64,000 nt of DNA, taken from NCBI GenBank assembly GCA_910586405.1, contig CAJUII010000001.1:46414-110413 (forward strand), in the 5' to 3' direction. Position 1 is the first letter of the stretch. Every line of letters begins with the position of its first letter. Source of the stretch: an uncultured Lachnospiraceae bacterium. Lineage in GTDB: Bacteria; Bacillota; Clostridia; Lachnospirales; Lachnospiraceae. The notes beneath the pieces were generated by a model. The model saw nothing but the letters and a program-made list of their open reading frames with translations. It was not told where the DNA came from and did not search any database. A program made the position numbers and the translations under genes. Of the stretch, positions 37,392 to 47,900 are shown one piece after another.

Positions 37392-38324
37392 ATGCAGTAC
37401 AGTGTTGACGCCATACTGTTAACATACAAGCCTGGAAAACAGGTTATGGAGCTGATCCGGGCATTGGAGGCGCAGAGATATCCCATACGTAAAATCATTA
37501 TTATGAATACTGAAGAACGGTATTTTTACAATCTTTTTTATGGGACGGGATTTCTGGAGAACTACAAGAACATTGAGATTCATCATCTCTCAGAGAGAGA
37601 GTTTGATCATGGAAGAACAAGAGCGAAGGCGGTGCAGTACTCGAAATCAGATATTTTTGTCTGCATGACGCAGGATGCGATGCCGGAGGACGACCGGCTG
37701 ATACAACGTCTCGTGGAGGCGCTCACGGAGCGGGAGGATATTGCAGCGGCGTATGCTAGGCAGCTGCCGCACAAGGATTGCCGTGAGATCGAGCGGTACA
37801 CGAGGGCATTTAACTATCCTGACAAATCTTCTGTGAAGTCAGCGGCAGACTTGGACAGGCTCGGCATTAAGACTTTCTTTTGCTCGAATGTGTGTGCGGC
37901 ATACAATCGGGAAATCTATGAGCATATCGGCGGATTTGTCAAGAAGGCAATTTTTAACGAAGATATGGTTTATGCGGGGCATGCTGTCACTGCGGGATAC
38001 CGCATTGCTTACGCGGCAGATGCAAGAGTGCGCCATTCGCACAACTACACCTGTATGCAGCAGTTTCACAGAAACTTTGACTTGGGCGTATCGCAGGCAG
38101 AGCATCCTGAGGTGTTCGAGGTGGTATCGTCGGAGAGCGAGGGGGCAAAGCTGATTAAAAATACAATCAGGCATCTGGAAAAGACAAAAAAGTGGATGCA
38201 AATACCGTATCTGATCTTGTCGAGCGGATGTAAGCTGATGGGATATAAGCTGGGAAAACACTATAGAAGCCTGCCAATGCCTCTGGTGAGGTGGTGCAGT
38301 GCGAGCAGAAATTATTGGGATTAA
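37392..38324 (+). CDS. GT2 glycosyltransferase, rhamnosyltransferase family
   Basis: About 310 residues from ATG 37392 (GGGGG about 7 bases upstream; GTG 37371 is in frame but lacks a site). It matches the RfbF-like GT2 subgroup: AILLTYKPGK at the start, EFDHGRTRAKA, VCMTQDAMPEDD as the metal-binding stretch, FNEDMVYAGHA and HSHNYT near the end. The last 60 residues are basic and amphipathic, suggesting membrane contact. It is separated from the LCP gene by a terminator, so it may be transcribed with glmS 27 bases downstream or from an unseen promoter. A role in adding a deoxyhexose is inferred. Confidence 0.78.
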   Translation: MQYSVDAILLTYKPGKQVMELIRALEAQRYPIRKIIIMNTEERYFYNLFYGTGFLENYKNIEIHHLSEREFDHGRTRAKAVQYSKSDIFVCMTQDAMPEDDRLIQRLVEALTEREDIAAAYARQLPHKDCREIERYTRAFNYPDKSSVKSAADLDRLGIKTFFCSNVCAAYNREIYEHIGGFVKKAIFNEDMVYAGHAVTAGYRIAYAADARVRHSHNYTCMQQFHRNFDLGVSQAEHPEVFEVVSSESEGAKLIKNTIRHLEKTKKWMQIPYLILSSGCKLMGYKLGKHYRSLPMPLVRWCSASRNYWD

Positions 38325-38351
38325 GGAAATAATAATTGGAGGGTATGGAAG

Positions 38352-40178
38352 ATGTGTGGTATTGTAGGGTATATAGGAAAACAGGCGGCAGCGCCAGTGA
38401 TACTAGAAGGCTTGTCCAAGCTGGAGTACAGAGGATATGATTCTGCGGGGATGGCAGTGTTTGACGGCGAGCAGATTCAGATCAAAAAGTCTGCGGGGAG
38501 GCTGAAGGTACTAGAGGAGCTGACGCATGGCGGGGCGACAATGCCGGGCAACGTCGGAATCGGACATACCAGATGGGCAACGCACGGGGCGCCGAGTGAT
38601 GCAAACTCCCATCCACATTACAATGCCGAGGAGACGATCGCGGTCGTCCACAATGGAATCATTGAGAACTATCTGCCATTAAAAGATAAATTGATCTCAA
38701 AGGGATACACGTTTACTTCTGATACGGACACGGAAGTGCTGGCGCATTTGATTGACTATTATTACAAGGGAAATCCGCTGGAGGCGATCACGAAGGTCAT
38801 GCACCGTGTACAGGGCTCCTATGCGCTCGGCATCATGTTTGCGGAGCATCCTGATCAAATTTTTGCAGTGCGCAAGGACAGCCCGCTGATCGTTGGACAG
38901 AATGAGGACGGGTGCTTTATCGCGTCCGATGTGCCTGCGCTGCTCAAGTATACCAGAAAAGTGTATTTTATCGAAAATCAGGAAGTGGTCCGTCTGCGCG
39001 CTGACCACATGCATTTCTATACCGTGGACGAGGAGGAGCTGACCAAGCAGTCTGTCACGATCGAGTGGGATGCCAATGCGGCGGAGAAGGGCGGCTATGA
39101 GCATTTTATGTTAAAGGAGATGTACGAGCAGCCAAAGACTGTGACAGACACTATCAGTCCCCGCGTTAAGAATCATGATATTGTGATCGAGGAGCTGAAT
39201 ATGTCCGATGAGGAGATTCGGTCAATCCAAAAAATCTTTATCGTGGCGTGCGGCTCAGCCTACCATGCAGGGGTGACGGGCAAGTATGTCATTGAAGGGA
39301 TTGCGCGAATCCCTGTGGAGGTGGATGTGGCGAGTGAATTTCGATACCGCGATCCGATTCTGGAGGAAGGGACGATGGTGATCGTGATCAGCCAGTCGGG
39401 TGAGACTGCTGACACCCTTGCGGCGCTCAGGGAATCGCAGCAGCTTGGACACAAGGTGCTTGGCATCGTCAATGTGGTGGGCAGCTCGATAGCGCGTGAG
39501 GCGGACAACGTCATGTACACTTGGGCGGGGCCGGAGATCGCCGTCGCCACGACAAAGGCGTACAGTGCCCAGTTGACAGCGTTATATCTGCTTGCCATGA
39601 AGTTTGCGCGAGTGCGGGAGAAGTTGAATGATACAGCTTTTCTTGAGATGATAGAGGACTTAAAACGGCTTCCGGCACAGATTGAGATGCTCTTGTCAAA
39701 CAAGCAGCGGATACAACGCTTTGCAAACCGTTATATCGGTGCAAAGGATGTATTTTTTATCGGCAGGGGCGTTGATTACGCCATTTCAATGGAGGGGTCG
39801 CTAAAGCTCAAGGAGATCTCCTACATCCACTCGGAGGCGTATGCAGCAGGGGAGTTAAAGCATGGAACCATCTCGCTGATCGAGAAAGGAACGCTTGTCG
39901 CGGCGGTTGCCACACAGGACTATCTGTTTCAAAAGACGCTGAGCAATATGGTCGAGGTGAAGGCAAGAGGGGCTTTTGTGCTCGCCGTCACGAATGAAGG
40001 GAACACGGAGATTGAGAAGGCTGCTGATTATGTGATTTATATACCAAGGACAAACCAGTATTTTACAAATTCACTGGCGATCATTCCGCTACAGCTATTT
40101 GGCTATTATGTGGCGGTCGGAAAGGGCTGTGATGTGGATAAACCAAGGAATCTTGCGAAATCCGTGACAGTCGAGTAG
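38352..40178 (+). CDS. glmS: Glutamine-fructose-6-phosphate aminotransferase (isomerizing)
   Basis: A 608-residue enzyme, the standard GlmS length. After the initiator Met it begins CGIVGYIG, so Cys2 is the glutaminase nucleophile. The N-terminal amidotransferase shows GHTRWATHG and HNGIIENY; the two C-terminal SIS isomerase domains show SGETADTLA and the terminal KPRNLAKSVTVE. It makes glucosamine-6-phosphate for peptidoglycan and polymer amino sugars. The leader is only 27 bases, too short for the glmS ribozyme found in many Gram-positives, so control by that RNA is excluded here. The ribosome site is GGAGGG. Confidence 0.97.
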   Translation: MCGIVGYIGKQAAAPVILEGLSKLEYRGYDSAGMAVFDGEQIQIKKSAGRLKVLEELTHGGATMPGNVGIGHTRWATHGAPSDANSHPHYNAEETIAVVHNGIIENYLPLKDKLISKGYTFTSDTDTEVLAHLIDYYYKGNPLEAITKVMHRVQGSYALGIMFAEHPDQIFAVRKDSPLIVGQNEDGCFIASDVPALLKYTRKVYFIENQEVVRLRADHMHFYTVDEEELTKQSVTIEWDANAAEKGGYEHFMLKEMYEQPKTVTDTISPRVKNHDIVIEELNMSDEEIRSIQKIFIVACGSAYHAGVTGKYVIEGIARIPVEVDVASEFRYRDPILEEGTMVIVISQSGETADTLAALRESQQLGHKVLGIVNVVGSSIAREADNVMYTWAGPEIAVATTKAYSAQLTALYLLAMKFARVREKLNDTAFLEMIEDLKRLPAQIEMLLSNKQRIQRFANRYIGAKDVFFIGRGVDYAISMEGSLKLKEISYIHSEAYAAGELKHGTISLIEKGTLVAAVATQDYLFQKTLSNMVEVKARGAFVLAVTNEGNTEIEKAADYVIYIPRTNQYFTNSLAIIPLQLFGYYVAVGKGCDVDKPRNLAKSVTVE

Positions 40179-40198
40179 TGAAGGAGAGACGTGAGGGT

Positions 40199-41845
40199 AT
40201 GGGAAAGAAGAAATCAACGTTTAAGAATATTATGGTGACGCTTGGGTGTACGGTGTTTGCGGGTGCGTATGCACTGGGCGGCGGATATGTCGCGTATACG
40301 CTGTTAGGCGGCGAGGAGCACACACAGCCGACATGGCTTGACCGCGTGGAAATCCGTGTCGATGAGAGGAGCGCAGGAAGTACTGCTGAGGAGGCATCTG
40401 GCGGGAATGGCGCTGTCAGCGCAGAGAATACACTTGCAGGGCAGGATTTGGACAAAGGGCTCAATGACAGCGGGAACAACAATTTTGATTTTGGAAAAGC
40501 GCCTCAGAAACCTCGTTTTGAAGAGGAGGAAACCGAGGAATCGGAAACCGAAGAATCAGAGACCGAAACGTCAGAAATCGAAGAATCAGAGACCGAAGCG
40601 TCAGAAACTGAAGAATCAGAGATCGAAGCGTCAGAAACCGAAGAATCAGAAATTGAAGAATCTGAACTGTCAGAGACAGAGACGGAGTCCGCGCCAAAAT
40701 CAAAGAAAAAACCAAAAGTGGAATCGGAGACGGAGACAGATACAGATACAGAGTCAAAACCAGGCAGTAAAGCTGATTCAAAAAACAAAAAGAAAAAATC
40801 TGTCGAAGTAGAGCAGGTGCAAGTGATAGAGCAGGATGAACAGGCGCTTGCATGCATGGCAGATGTGACGGCAGTGGTCAAGACGGCGATGCCTTGTGTC
40901 GTATCGATCACCAATGAATACACAGCATATGATTATTGGTACGATGAGGAGTACGACGAGCGGGCGAACGGTTCTGGGATTGTCGTGGCGCAGAGTGATG
41001 AGGAGATTCTGATTGTGACGAACTATCATGTCATTCAGGATAACAATAATTTGTATGTACAGTTTATCGATGACAAGGAAGCGATGGCGTATGTGAAGGG
41101 GACATCACCGGAAAATGATCTGGCTATCGTGTCTGTGTTCCTGGAGGATATGTCGGACAGGACACTGGAAAGTATCGCAATTGCGGCGCTTGGCGACTCG
41201 GACAGTCTCCAGGTAGGAGAGCCGGCGATTGCGATCGGGAATTCGCTGGGATATGGACAGTCTGTCACAACGGGCGTGATCAGTGCACTGAATAGAAATG
41301 TGTTTGCGGATGACCCTGAAATGAATAATCCGGGGTATCTAATCCAGACTGACGCGGCGATCAATCCAGGCAATTCGGGCGGAGCACTCTTGAATGTGAG
41401 AGGTGAGGTTGTCGGTATCAATTCCAGCAAGATTGCGGATTTTGTGATCGAGGGAATGGGATATGCGATTCCGATCTCAACGGCAAAGCCTATCATCGAA
41501 GATCTCATGTTGAAGGAGACAAGGAAAAAGGTTCCTGTGGAGGAGCGTGCCTTTCTGGGTGTCGCGGGCACCGATGTGATCGAGGAGGCAACTGCGCGGT
41601 ATGAGATGCCAGAGGGCGTGTTTGTGACAACTGTACTCGAGGATACCGCGGCAGATAAGGCAGGTATCCTAAAGGGGGATATCATCACCTACATAGACGG
41701 CGAGAAGATAACAGGCATGGATGAGTTACAGGGGCTCCTGGAGTACTATGCGGGAGATACAGAGGTTGAAGTTGTCCTGATGCGGCTGAATAATGGTGAA
41801 TATAAAGAACGGACGATTGATGTAATGCTTGAATATAAAGAATAG
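40199..41845 (+). CDS. HtrA/DegP-like membrane-anchored serine protease (S1C) with PDZ domain
   Basis: About 548 residues from ATG 40199 (AAGGAGAG 10 bases upstream; the GTG at 40178 overlaps the glmS stop). An N-terminal membrane helix (about 8-35) is followed by a Glu/Ser/Thr repeat linker (about 105-205). The trypsin-like domain has the triad His277 (NYHVIQ), Asp307 (ENDLAIV) and Ser393 (NPGNSGGAL). A C-terminal PDZ domain (about 450-545) follows. It is an outer-face quality-control protease for secreted proteins. The acidic linker is far longer than in typical HtrA and is built from 30-base repeats. It sits between glmS and a ClpX gene. Confidence 0.92.
   Translation: MGKKKSTFKNIMVTLGCTVFAGAYALGGGYVAYTLLGGEEHTQPTWLDRVEIRVDERSAGSTAEEASGGNGAVSAENTLAGQDLDKGLNDSGNNNFDFGKAPQKPRFEEEETEESETEESETETSEIEESETEASETEESEIEASETEESEIEESELSETETESAPKSKKKPKVESETETDTDTESKPGSKADSKNKKKKSVEVEQVQVIEQDEQALACMADVTAVVKTAMPCVVSITNEYTAYDYWYDEEYDERANGSGIVVAQSDEEILIVTNYHVIQDNNNLYVQFIDDKEAMAYVKGTSPENDLAIVSVFLEDMSDRTLESIAIAALGDSDSLQVGEPAIAIGNSLGYGQSVTTGVISALNRNVFADDPEMNNPGYLIQTDAAINPGNSGGALLNVRGEVVGINSSKIADFVIEGMGYAIPISTAKPIIEDLMLKETRKKVPVEERAFLGVAGTDVIEEATARYEMPEGVFVTTVLEDTAADKAGILKGDIITYIDGEKITGMDELQGLLEYYAGDTEVEVVLMRLNNGEYKERTIDVMLEYKE
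40550..40669 (+). repeat. 30-bp tandem coding repeat in HtrA linker
   Basis: Four consecutive 30-base units (40550-40579, 40580-40609, 40610-40639, 40640-40669) encode EESETEASET-like decamers. Differences are mostly at single bases and the frame is kept. Looser copies flank the array on both sides. Confidence 0.8.
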
Positions 41846-41867
41846 TGAGATATAGATGGAGGGCATA

Positions 41868-43472
41868 ATGTTAGATAACAACTTTGACAACAATGAAGAG
41901 ATCGAGATTGTGAACATAACAGAGGATGAGGCCAAAGCAGAGGAGGGAAAGACTAATGATAAGAAGGCAGCAGGCAGCGAGTACGACGAGGAGAAGGAAA
42001 GCGAGTATGAAGACGTGTGTTTCATATGCAGGCGCCCGGAGAGCAAGACTGGAAAAATGTTTAAGCTGCCCAATCATATCTCAGTGTGTTCGGACTGTAT
42101 GCACAAAACGATGGATACTGTCAGCCAATTTGACTATCAGGGAATGCTGAATAATACCAACTTTAACTTTGACAAGGACAGTACCAAAGACGGGAAGAAA
42201 CGGTTCCCCAACATCAGCTTTGTCAATATTGCGGATTTGCAGGGAGACGGCGGGATTCCGAACCGACAGAAGCTCAAGAAGAAAAAAACAAAGGAAAAGA
42301 AGGAGAAGGCGGTCTTTAACATCAACGATCTGCCGGCTCCGCACAAGATCAAGGCACAGCTCGACGATTTTGTAGTGGGGCAGGATTATGCCAAGAAGGT
42401 GATCTCTGTCGCTGTGTACAATCATTATAAGCGTGTCACGACAGGCACGATGGACGAGATCGAGATCGAGAAATCCAATATATTACTGCTCGGACCAACG
42501 GGATGCGGCAAGACTTATATGGTGAAAACACTTGCAAGGCTCCTCGATGTGCCACTTGCCATAGCGGATGCGACGTCTCTGACGGAGGCGGGCTATATCG
42601 GTGACGACATCGAATCCGTCATATCGAAGCTTTTGAATGCTGCGGAGAATGATGTGGAGAAGGCGGAGCAGGGGATTGTGTTTATTGACGAGATCGATAA
42701 GATCGCCAAGAAGAAGAATACGACCTCGCGCGATGTGAGCGGCGAGTCTGTCCAGCAGGGCATGTTAAAGCTCCTAGAGGGGTCTGACGTGGAGGTGCCA
42801 GTCGGGGCGAACAGCAAAAATGCGATGGTGCCGCTCACCACGATCAATACCAGAAATATTTTGTTTATCTGTGGCGGTGCGTTTCCAGATCTCGAGGATA
42901 TCATCAAGCAGAGACTTACGAAGCAGTCCTCTATCGGCTTCAATGCTGAGTTAAAGGATGCCTATGACAAAGAGGCGAATATTTTAAAGAAGGTCACGAT
43001 CGAGGATATCAAAAAGTTTGGTATGATTCCTGAGTTCATCGGCCGTCTGCCGATCATATGCCCGATGGACAGTCTCACAGAAGAGAGCTACGTCAAGATT
43101 CTCAGAGAGCCTAAAAATGCGATCTTAAAGCAGTATCAGAAGCTTTTGGAGCTGGATGAGGTGAAGCTTAACTTTGACGACAGTGCGCTGGAGGCGATCG
43201 CCAAGAAGGCATTGGAGCGGGATACAGGTGCACGGGCGCTGCGGGCGATCATCGAAGAATTTATGCTTGATATCATGTACGAGATACCGAAAGATGACAA
43301 CATTGGCGAGGTGACAATCACTGGGGATTACATCAATGGAACTGGTGGTCCGGTGATTGATATCCGAACAGACAAGGTGCACGCAAAGCCGATTGCACAG
43401 ACGGCAGTGAAGGAAGAGCCTGCCGCAGAGGAGCCAAAGAAGGCAGAGGAGTTCAACTTCAATGAGTTTTGA
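41868..43472 (+). CDS. clpX: ClpX-like AAA+ unfoldase, extended form
   Basis: About 534 residues from ATG 41868 (GGAGGG 4 bases upstream), roughly 100 longer than usual ClpX. An acidic N-terminal extension (about 1-45) precedes a C4 zinc finger (Cys51, Cys54, Cys74, Cys77). A Lys-rich linker (about 85-155) leads to the AAA+ core, with Walker A GPTGCGKT (209-216), Walker B FIDEID with Asp274/Glu275, pore loop GYIG and the ClpP-docking IGF in SSIGFNAE. The C-terminus is acidic and Ala/Glu-rich. It unfolds proteins for ClpP, but clpP is not adjacent. This may be a second, specialised copy in the genome. Confidence 0.9.
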   Translation: MLDNNFDNNEEIEIVNITEDEAKAEEGKTNDKKAAGSEYDEEKESEYEDVCFICRRPESKTGKMFKLPNHISVCSDCMHKTMDTVSQFDYQGMLNNTNFNFDKDSTKDGKKRFPNISFVNIADLQGDGGIPNRQKLKKKKTKEKKEKAVFNINDLPAPHKIKAQLDDFVVGQDYAKKVISVAVYNHYKRVTTGTMDEIEIEKSNILLLGPTGCGKTYMVKTLARLLDVPLAIADATSLTEAGYIGDDIESVISKLLNAAENDVEKAEQGIVFIDEIDKIAKKKNTTSRDVSGESVQQGMLKLLEGSDVEVPVGANSKNAMVPLTTINTRNILFICGGAFPDLEDIIKQRLTKQSSIGFNAELKDAYDKEANILKKVTIEDIKKFGMIPEFIGRLPIICPMDSLTEESYVKILREPKNAILKQYQKLLELDEVKLNFDDSALEAIAKKALERDTGARALRAIIEEFMLDIMYEIPKDDNIGEVTITGDYINGTGGPVIDIRTDKVHAKPIAQTAVKEEPAAEEPKKAEEFNFNEF

Positions 43473-44112
43473 TATGAAAAATATGAAATGCTTTGCGCGT
43501 CCGCCTAAGTTTAAGAATCGTATGATCATGATGCTGTGCGGCATTCTGGCGCAGGGGATGGGGCTGTCGCTTCTGCGGGAGATCAATTTAGGGACAGATC
43601 CCTGTTCTTGTCTGACGCAGGGTGTCACGAACTTTGTGCCGTTAAGCTTTGGCACCTGCCAACTGTTATGTCACATGGTGACATTTCTCTTTGTCATCAA
43701 ATATGATTTGAGTATGATCGGCTTTGGCACAATCGGCAATATGTGTTTTCTGGGATATATTTCCGACTTTTTTCGATGGATTTGGGCATTGCTGCTTCCG
43801 GCTGGATTTTTTGAGGTGTTGTTCAATCGATACATACTGCTGATTCCCGCGCTTGCTGTTTTTTTGCTGGGGGCGGCGGCTTACATGTGCGCAGGTCTTG
43901 GCTCCTCGCCATATGATGCACTGCCGTTTATCATATCAGGGCATGTCAGGCGGTTTCCGTTTAAGATTGTGCGTATGCTGTGGGATATCTGCTTTATGGC
44001 GGCAGGGTTTGTGCTTGGCGGAGATGTCGGCATTGTCACGATTCTGGTGGCATTCTTTCTCGGACCGATCATCACTGGGGTTCAGAAGAAGCTGGAGGTA
44101 TTAATTGTATAG
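43462..44112 (+). CDS. YczE/YyaS/YitT-like integral membrane protein
   Basis: A 216-residue protein with about five to six helices, starting with a short basic cytoplasmic segment. The pattern INLGTDPCSCLTQG in the first part and GLGSSPYDALP in the second are the paired loop motifs of the YitT/YczE family. Function is unknown for the family; transport is suspected. It starts inside the clpX end (11-base overlap) and is directly followed by a methyltransferase, so it is part of the same transcript. Confidence 0.75.
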   Translation: MSFDMKNMKCFARPPKFKNRMIMMLCGILAQGMGLSLLREINLGTDPCSCLTQGVTNFVPLSFGTCQLLCHMVTFLFVIKYDLSMIGFGTIGNMCFLGYISDFFRWIWALLLPAGFFEVLFNRYILLIPALAVFLLGAAAYMCAGLGSSPYDALPFIISGHVRRFPFKIVRMLWDICFMAAGFVLGGDVGIVTILVAFFLGPIITGVQKKLEVLIV

Positions 44113-44922
44113 ATGACAGAGCTTGAAGCGTATTACAATAAATTTAATGAGGAAAAACGCTTAGATTCGCGTCATGGACAGGTCGAGTACCGTGTTTCCA
44201 TGAAGTATATTCATGCGTATCTCGACGAGGCGGCAGGCAGAATGGACGCTGTGGGCACAGACTACAGGCATCAGATCAGGCTTTTGGATATCGGAGCGGG
44301 GACAGGTCGCTACAGTGTTGCGCTTGCAGCGGAAGGCTATGATGTCACGGCAGTGGAGCTTGTGCGGTATAATCTGGGCGTGTTGAAAAAGAAGGCGAGC
44401 AGTGTCAAGGCGATACAGGGAAATGCCCTGAATCTTAAAAAGCTGGACAGCGAAAGCTTTGATGTGACGCTTTTATTCGGACCGATGTATCACTTGTTTG
44501 GGTTTGAACATAAGCTGAGAGCGCTGTGTGAAGCAAAGCGTGTCACAAAGTCGGGCGGGGTGATTCTCGTCGCATACTGCATGAACGAATATGGTGTCAT
44601 CACCTATGGCTTTAAGGAGCGTCATGTGCTTTCCTGTATGGAGGAGAATCGTTTTACGGAGGATTTTAAGACGATCTCGCCGCCAGATCAGCTGTATGAC
44701 TATATGCGTATTGAGGACATTGATGCCTTGAATGAGGCAGCAGGACTTGGGCGGATCAAAATTTTGTCGCCGGATGGTCCGGCCAATTATATGAGGCCTT
44801 TTTTGAACCAGTTGAATGATGAGGAGTTTGAGTTGTTTGTCCGCTATCAGATGGCAGTCTGCGAGCGCGCAGATTTAATTGGGGCAGGTGCACACACAGT
44901 AGATATACTGAGAAGAGATTGA
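44113..44922 (+). CDS. Class I SAM-dependent methyltransferase
   Basis: A 269-residue soluble protein. Motif I is LLDIGAGTGRYS (about residues 57-68), followed by the acidic motif II end TAVELV and the post-motif LLFGPMYHL. This is the small-molecule methyltransferase fold (Methyltransf_11/25 group). The substrate is unknown. The ATG directly follows the stop of the membrane protein gene with no gap, so translational coupling is likely. An N-terminal charged segment (about 1-30) is typical of GCN5-adjacent orphan methyltransferases but tells nothing specific. Confidence 0.8.
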   Translation: MTELEAYYNKFNEEKRLDSRHGQVEYRVSMKYIHAYLDEAAGRMDAVGTDYRHQIRLLDIGAGTGRYSVALAAEGYDVTAVELVRYNLGVLKKKASSVKAIQGNALNLKKLDSESFDVTLLFGPMYHLFGFEHKLRALCEAKRVTKSGGVILVAYCMNEYGVITYGFKERHVLSCMEENRFTEDFKTISPPDQLYDYMRIEDIDALNEAAGLGRIKILSPDGPANYMRPFLNQLNDEEFELFVRYQMAVCERADLIGAGAHTVDILRRD

Positions 44923-44940
44923 AAAGTGAGGGGGGATAAT

Positions 44941-47900
44941 ATGGATATTAATCAGATCACAGAGGAGCTTGATGTGCTCTTTGCACAGGAGAAAATTAGT
45001 GAGATCCCACAGTTTTTGGAATCGCACATTGCACAGGCGGTCAAGGAGGGCGCGCAGGATGTACTGCTGACGCTCTACAATGAAATTATTGGATTTTACA
45101 GGGAGACCGGACAATACGCGCTGTCGATTGAAAACTGTCATAAGGCGGTCAAACTTATGAATGAGATGGGGATACAGGACACGATACCATACGCGACGAC
45201 CCTGTTAAACATTGCCAATGCACACCGTGCGGCAGGACTGTTGCAGGAATCGCTGGAGCTTTACAACCGTGTCCGCCCGATTTATGTGGCGCTGCTCAGT
45301 GAGGATGACATGTACTTTGCCAATTTTTATAACAATCTAAGCCTGCTCTATCAGGAGATGGCAGACTTTGCGTCGGCAAAGGACCAGCTGGTCAACGCGC
45401 TGTCGATCGTGAGTCACAGGCCGGACAAACAGTTTGAGGCGGCAGTGACACAGGCAAATCTTGCCAATACCTGTATTGAACTTGGGCAGGATGATGAGGC
45501 GCGCGCGCGCGCGGAGGAGGCAATTCGAAGCTTTGAGGAGCTTGGTGTGGATGATGCACATTACAGTGCAGCATTGTCAGCGCTTGGCAGTTTGTACTAT
45601 ATGGACAAGGATTATCCCAGTGCGTTGAATGCCATGGAGAAGAGCAGAGAATGTGTGGCAAAGTACTTGGGCACAGACAACATCCAGTATCAGAGATTAA
45701 GTGAAAATATCGAGATCATTCAGGATAAAATGAAAACAAGCCAGAATCAAGCGGCTGCGGAGAACAAGGAGTCTGGCACAACGGCAGAGGAGCATGCACC
45801 GGAAACGTCCGAAGCGGAAGCGCCATTAACGGAACTGTCAGAGATGGAATCACCGACAGAAGCGCCGTCTGAGCAGGGTGCATGGACAGAAGCGCCTGCA
45901 GCCAAGATGCCGGTTATTGATCAGGCAGTGCTGGATGAAGCACTAAAACAATTGTTTGAAACAGAGATTGAGGAGGAGGAATCACCGGAACAGTCAGAGA
46001 CAGAGCTCGAGAGCGTGTCAGAACTGCCGTCGGAAGAGCATGAGAGGGAGGAATCACCGGAACAGTCAAAGACAGAGCTTCAGGATACATTCGAATTGTC
46101 AACCTCAGAGCGTGAGGAAGAGATAAGGCTGCCAGAGACAGCATATGAGGAGGCGGAGCAGCCAACGGCAGAGCGCAAGGAAGTATTGGATGAAGCGCTA
46201 TCAGAGGAGCCAGCAGAATTTGAGCAGTATATAGAGGCAGAGAAAGCATTAGAGGAAGCGCTATCAGAGGAGTCTGCAGAATCTGAACAGTATGTAGAGG
46301 CAGAGAAAGTATTAGAGGAAGCGCTATCAGAGGAGTCGGCGGAATCTGAGCAGTATGTAGAGGCAGAGAAAGTATTAGAGGAAGAGCAGCCAAACGAGTC
46401 AGCGGAATCTGAGCAGCATATAGAAGCAGAGGAAGTATTAGATGAAGAATCTTCAGGGCAGGAAATGTCAATGACAGACACAGCCGATACTTCAGCGCCA
46501 GCGGGCCATGAAGTGTCAGCTTTGCATGGTTCAGGTCAGGAGGCAGCCATGGAAGACGCTACAGAACTGCCGGATTTGGGAAATTCCTCTCTGGAAGCAT
46601 CTGTGGATGTGCCCGCAGAAGACATAGCAGATCAATTTGAGGACCTCACGCCCCCAATCACGGGGTTAGAACTGTGCCGCCGCTATTATGAGGAGTATGG
46701 TCGTCCGATGATTGCCGGGAAGTTTCACGCATATGAGTCCCGCATCGCAGTGGGACTTGTAGGAAAAGGGTCTGACTGCTTTGGATACGATGACATTTTA
46801 TCACAGGATCATGATTTTGGTCCGCGTTTTGTCATGTGGATTACCCGTAAAGTATATGACGAGATCGGAGAGGAGCTCCAGGAGGCTTATGAGAAGCTGC
46901 CTAGTCAGTTTATGGGAGTGGATCGGATAGAGACTTTTCACGGCAAAGACCGTGCGGGGGTTCTGATCATCGAGGAATTTTATAAGAACCTGCTGGGTTT
47001 TGATCTGGTGGGAATGCTGGCGCATAACAATGAGGATACCGCTTCGGGCAAGGAGAGCCTAGATACGATAAAATGCTGGCTTTCTGTTCAGGAGTACGCG
47101 CTTGCAGCGGCAGTCAACGGGGAGGTGTTCCGCGATGATGAGGGTATTTTTACGCAGTATCGGAGTATGCTGTCAGCGTATTATCCAAAGGCTGTCTGGT
47201 ATCGGAAAATCGCGCAGACCTGTGCACTCTTTTCACAGAGCGGACAATATAATCTGCCCCGTATGCGCAGGCGCGGGCAGCTTGTTTCCGCAGAGCTTGC
47301 AAAGGCAGAGTGCGCCAAGCAGGCGATGAAGCTGTACTATCTGTTAAATAGAAAGTATGCGCCGCATGACAAGTGGCTTTATAGAGGCATGCCTCAAAAT
47401 CCTCAGATGACGCTTGGTGAGGATGGAATGGAGAATCTCAGCGTGCCGGAGCTGGTGGAGAAGATCAGTCTCCTTCCGGCGGACAAGAGGCACGAGACAG
47501 CGCTCACAACCGCAGTCGAATCGCTTGCGGTGATTTTTGCAAATGAGCTGGAGAAACAAAATATGGTGGGGAAGTGTGATCTATATTTGGACGCGTGTAC
47601 GAAGGAGCTTATGACGAAAAGTGACGCGCTTCTGACGGCGATTGTCGCCAATACACCCATCGTAACAGCACTTGCGCTCTCCATTGCAAAGAGTGAGTTT
47701 GAGGCGTTCGACAAGGTGCAGAATGAGGGGGGCAGAGCGAGCTGTCAGAACAACTGGCCGACATTCAAGGTGATGCGCATGAGCCAGTATATGACATGGA
47801 CAGAGGATATGCTCTTACAATATTTATATGAATTTAAGACAAATTATGCCAACGGGCGGAATATGATAGAGGAGAAGTATGCCCGCATGATGGAATCGAC

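Noticed and set aside
38325..38351. glmS ribozyme before glmS
   Set aside because: Only 27 bases are available and no conserved core is seen.
41829..41857. Possible promoter (TTGAAT ... TATAGA) before clpX
   Set aside because: The spacing is 16 bases with a weak -10, and it lies at the end of the htrA coding region. The signal is not better than chance.
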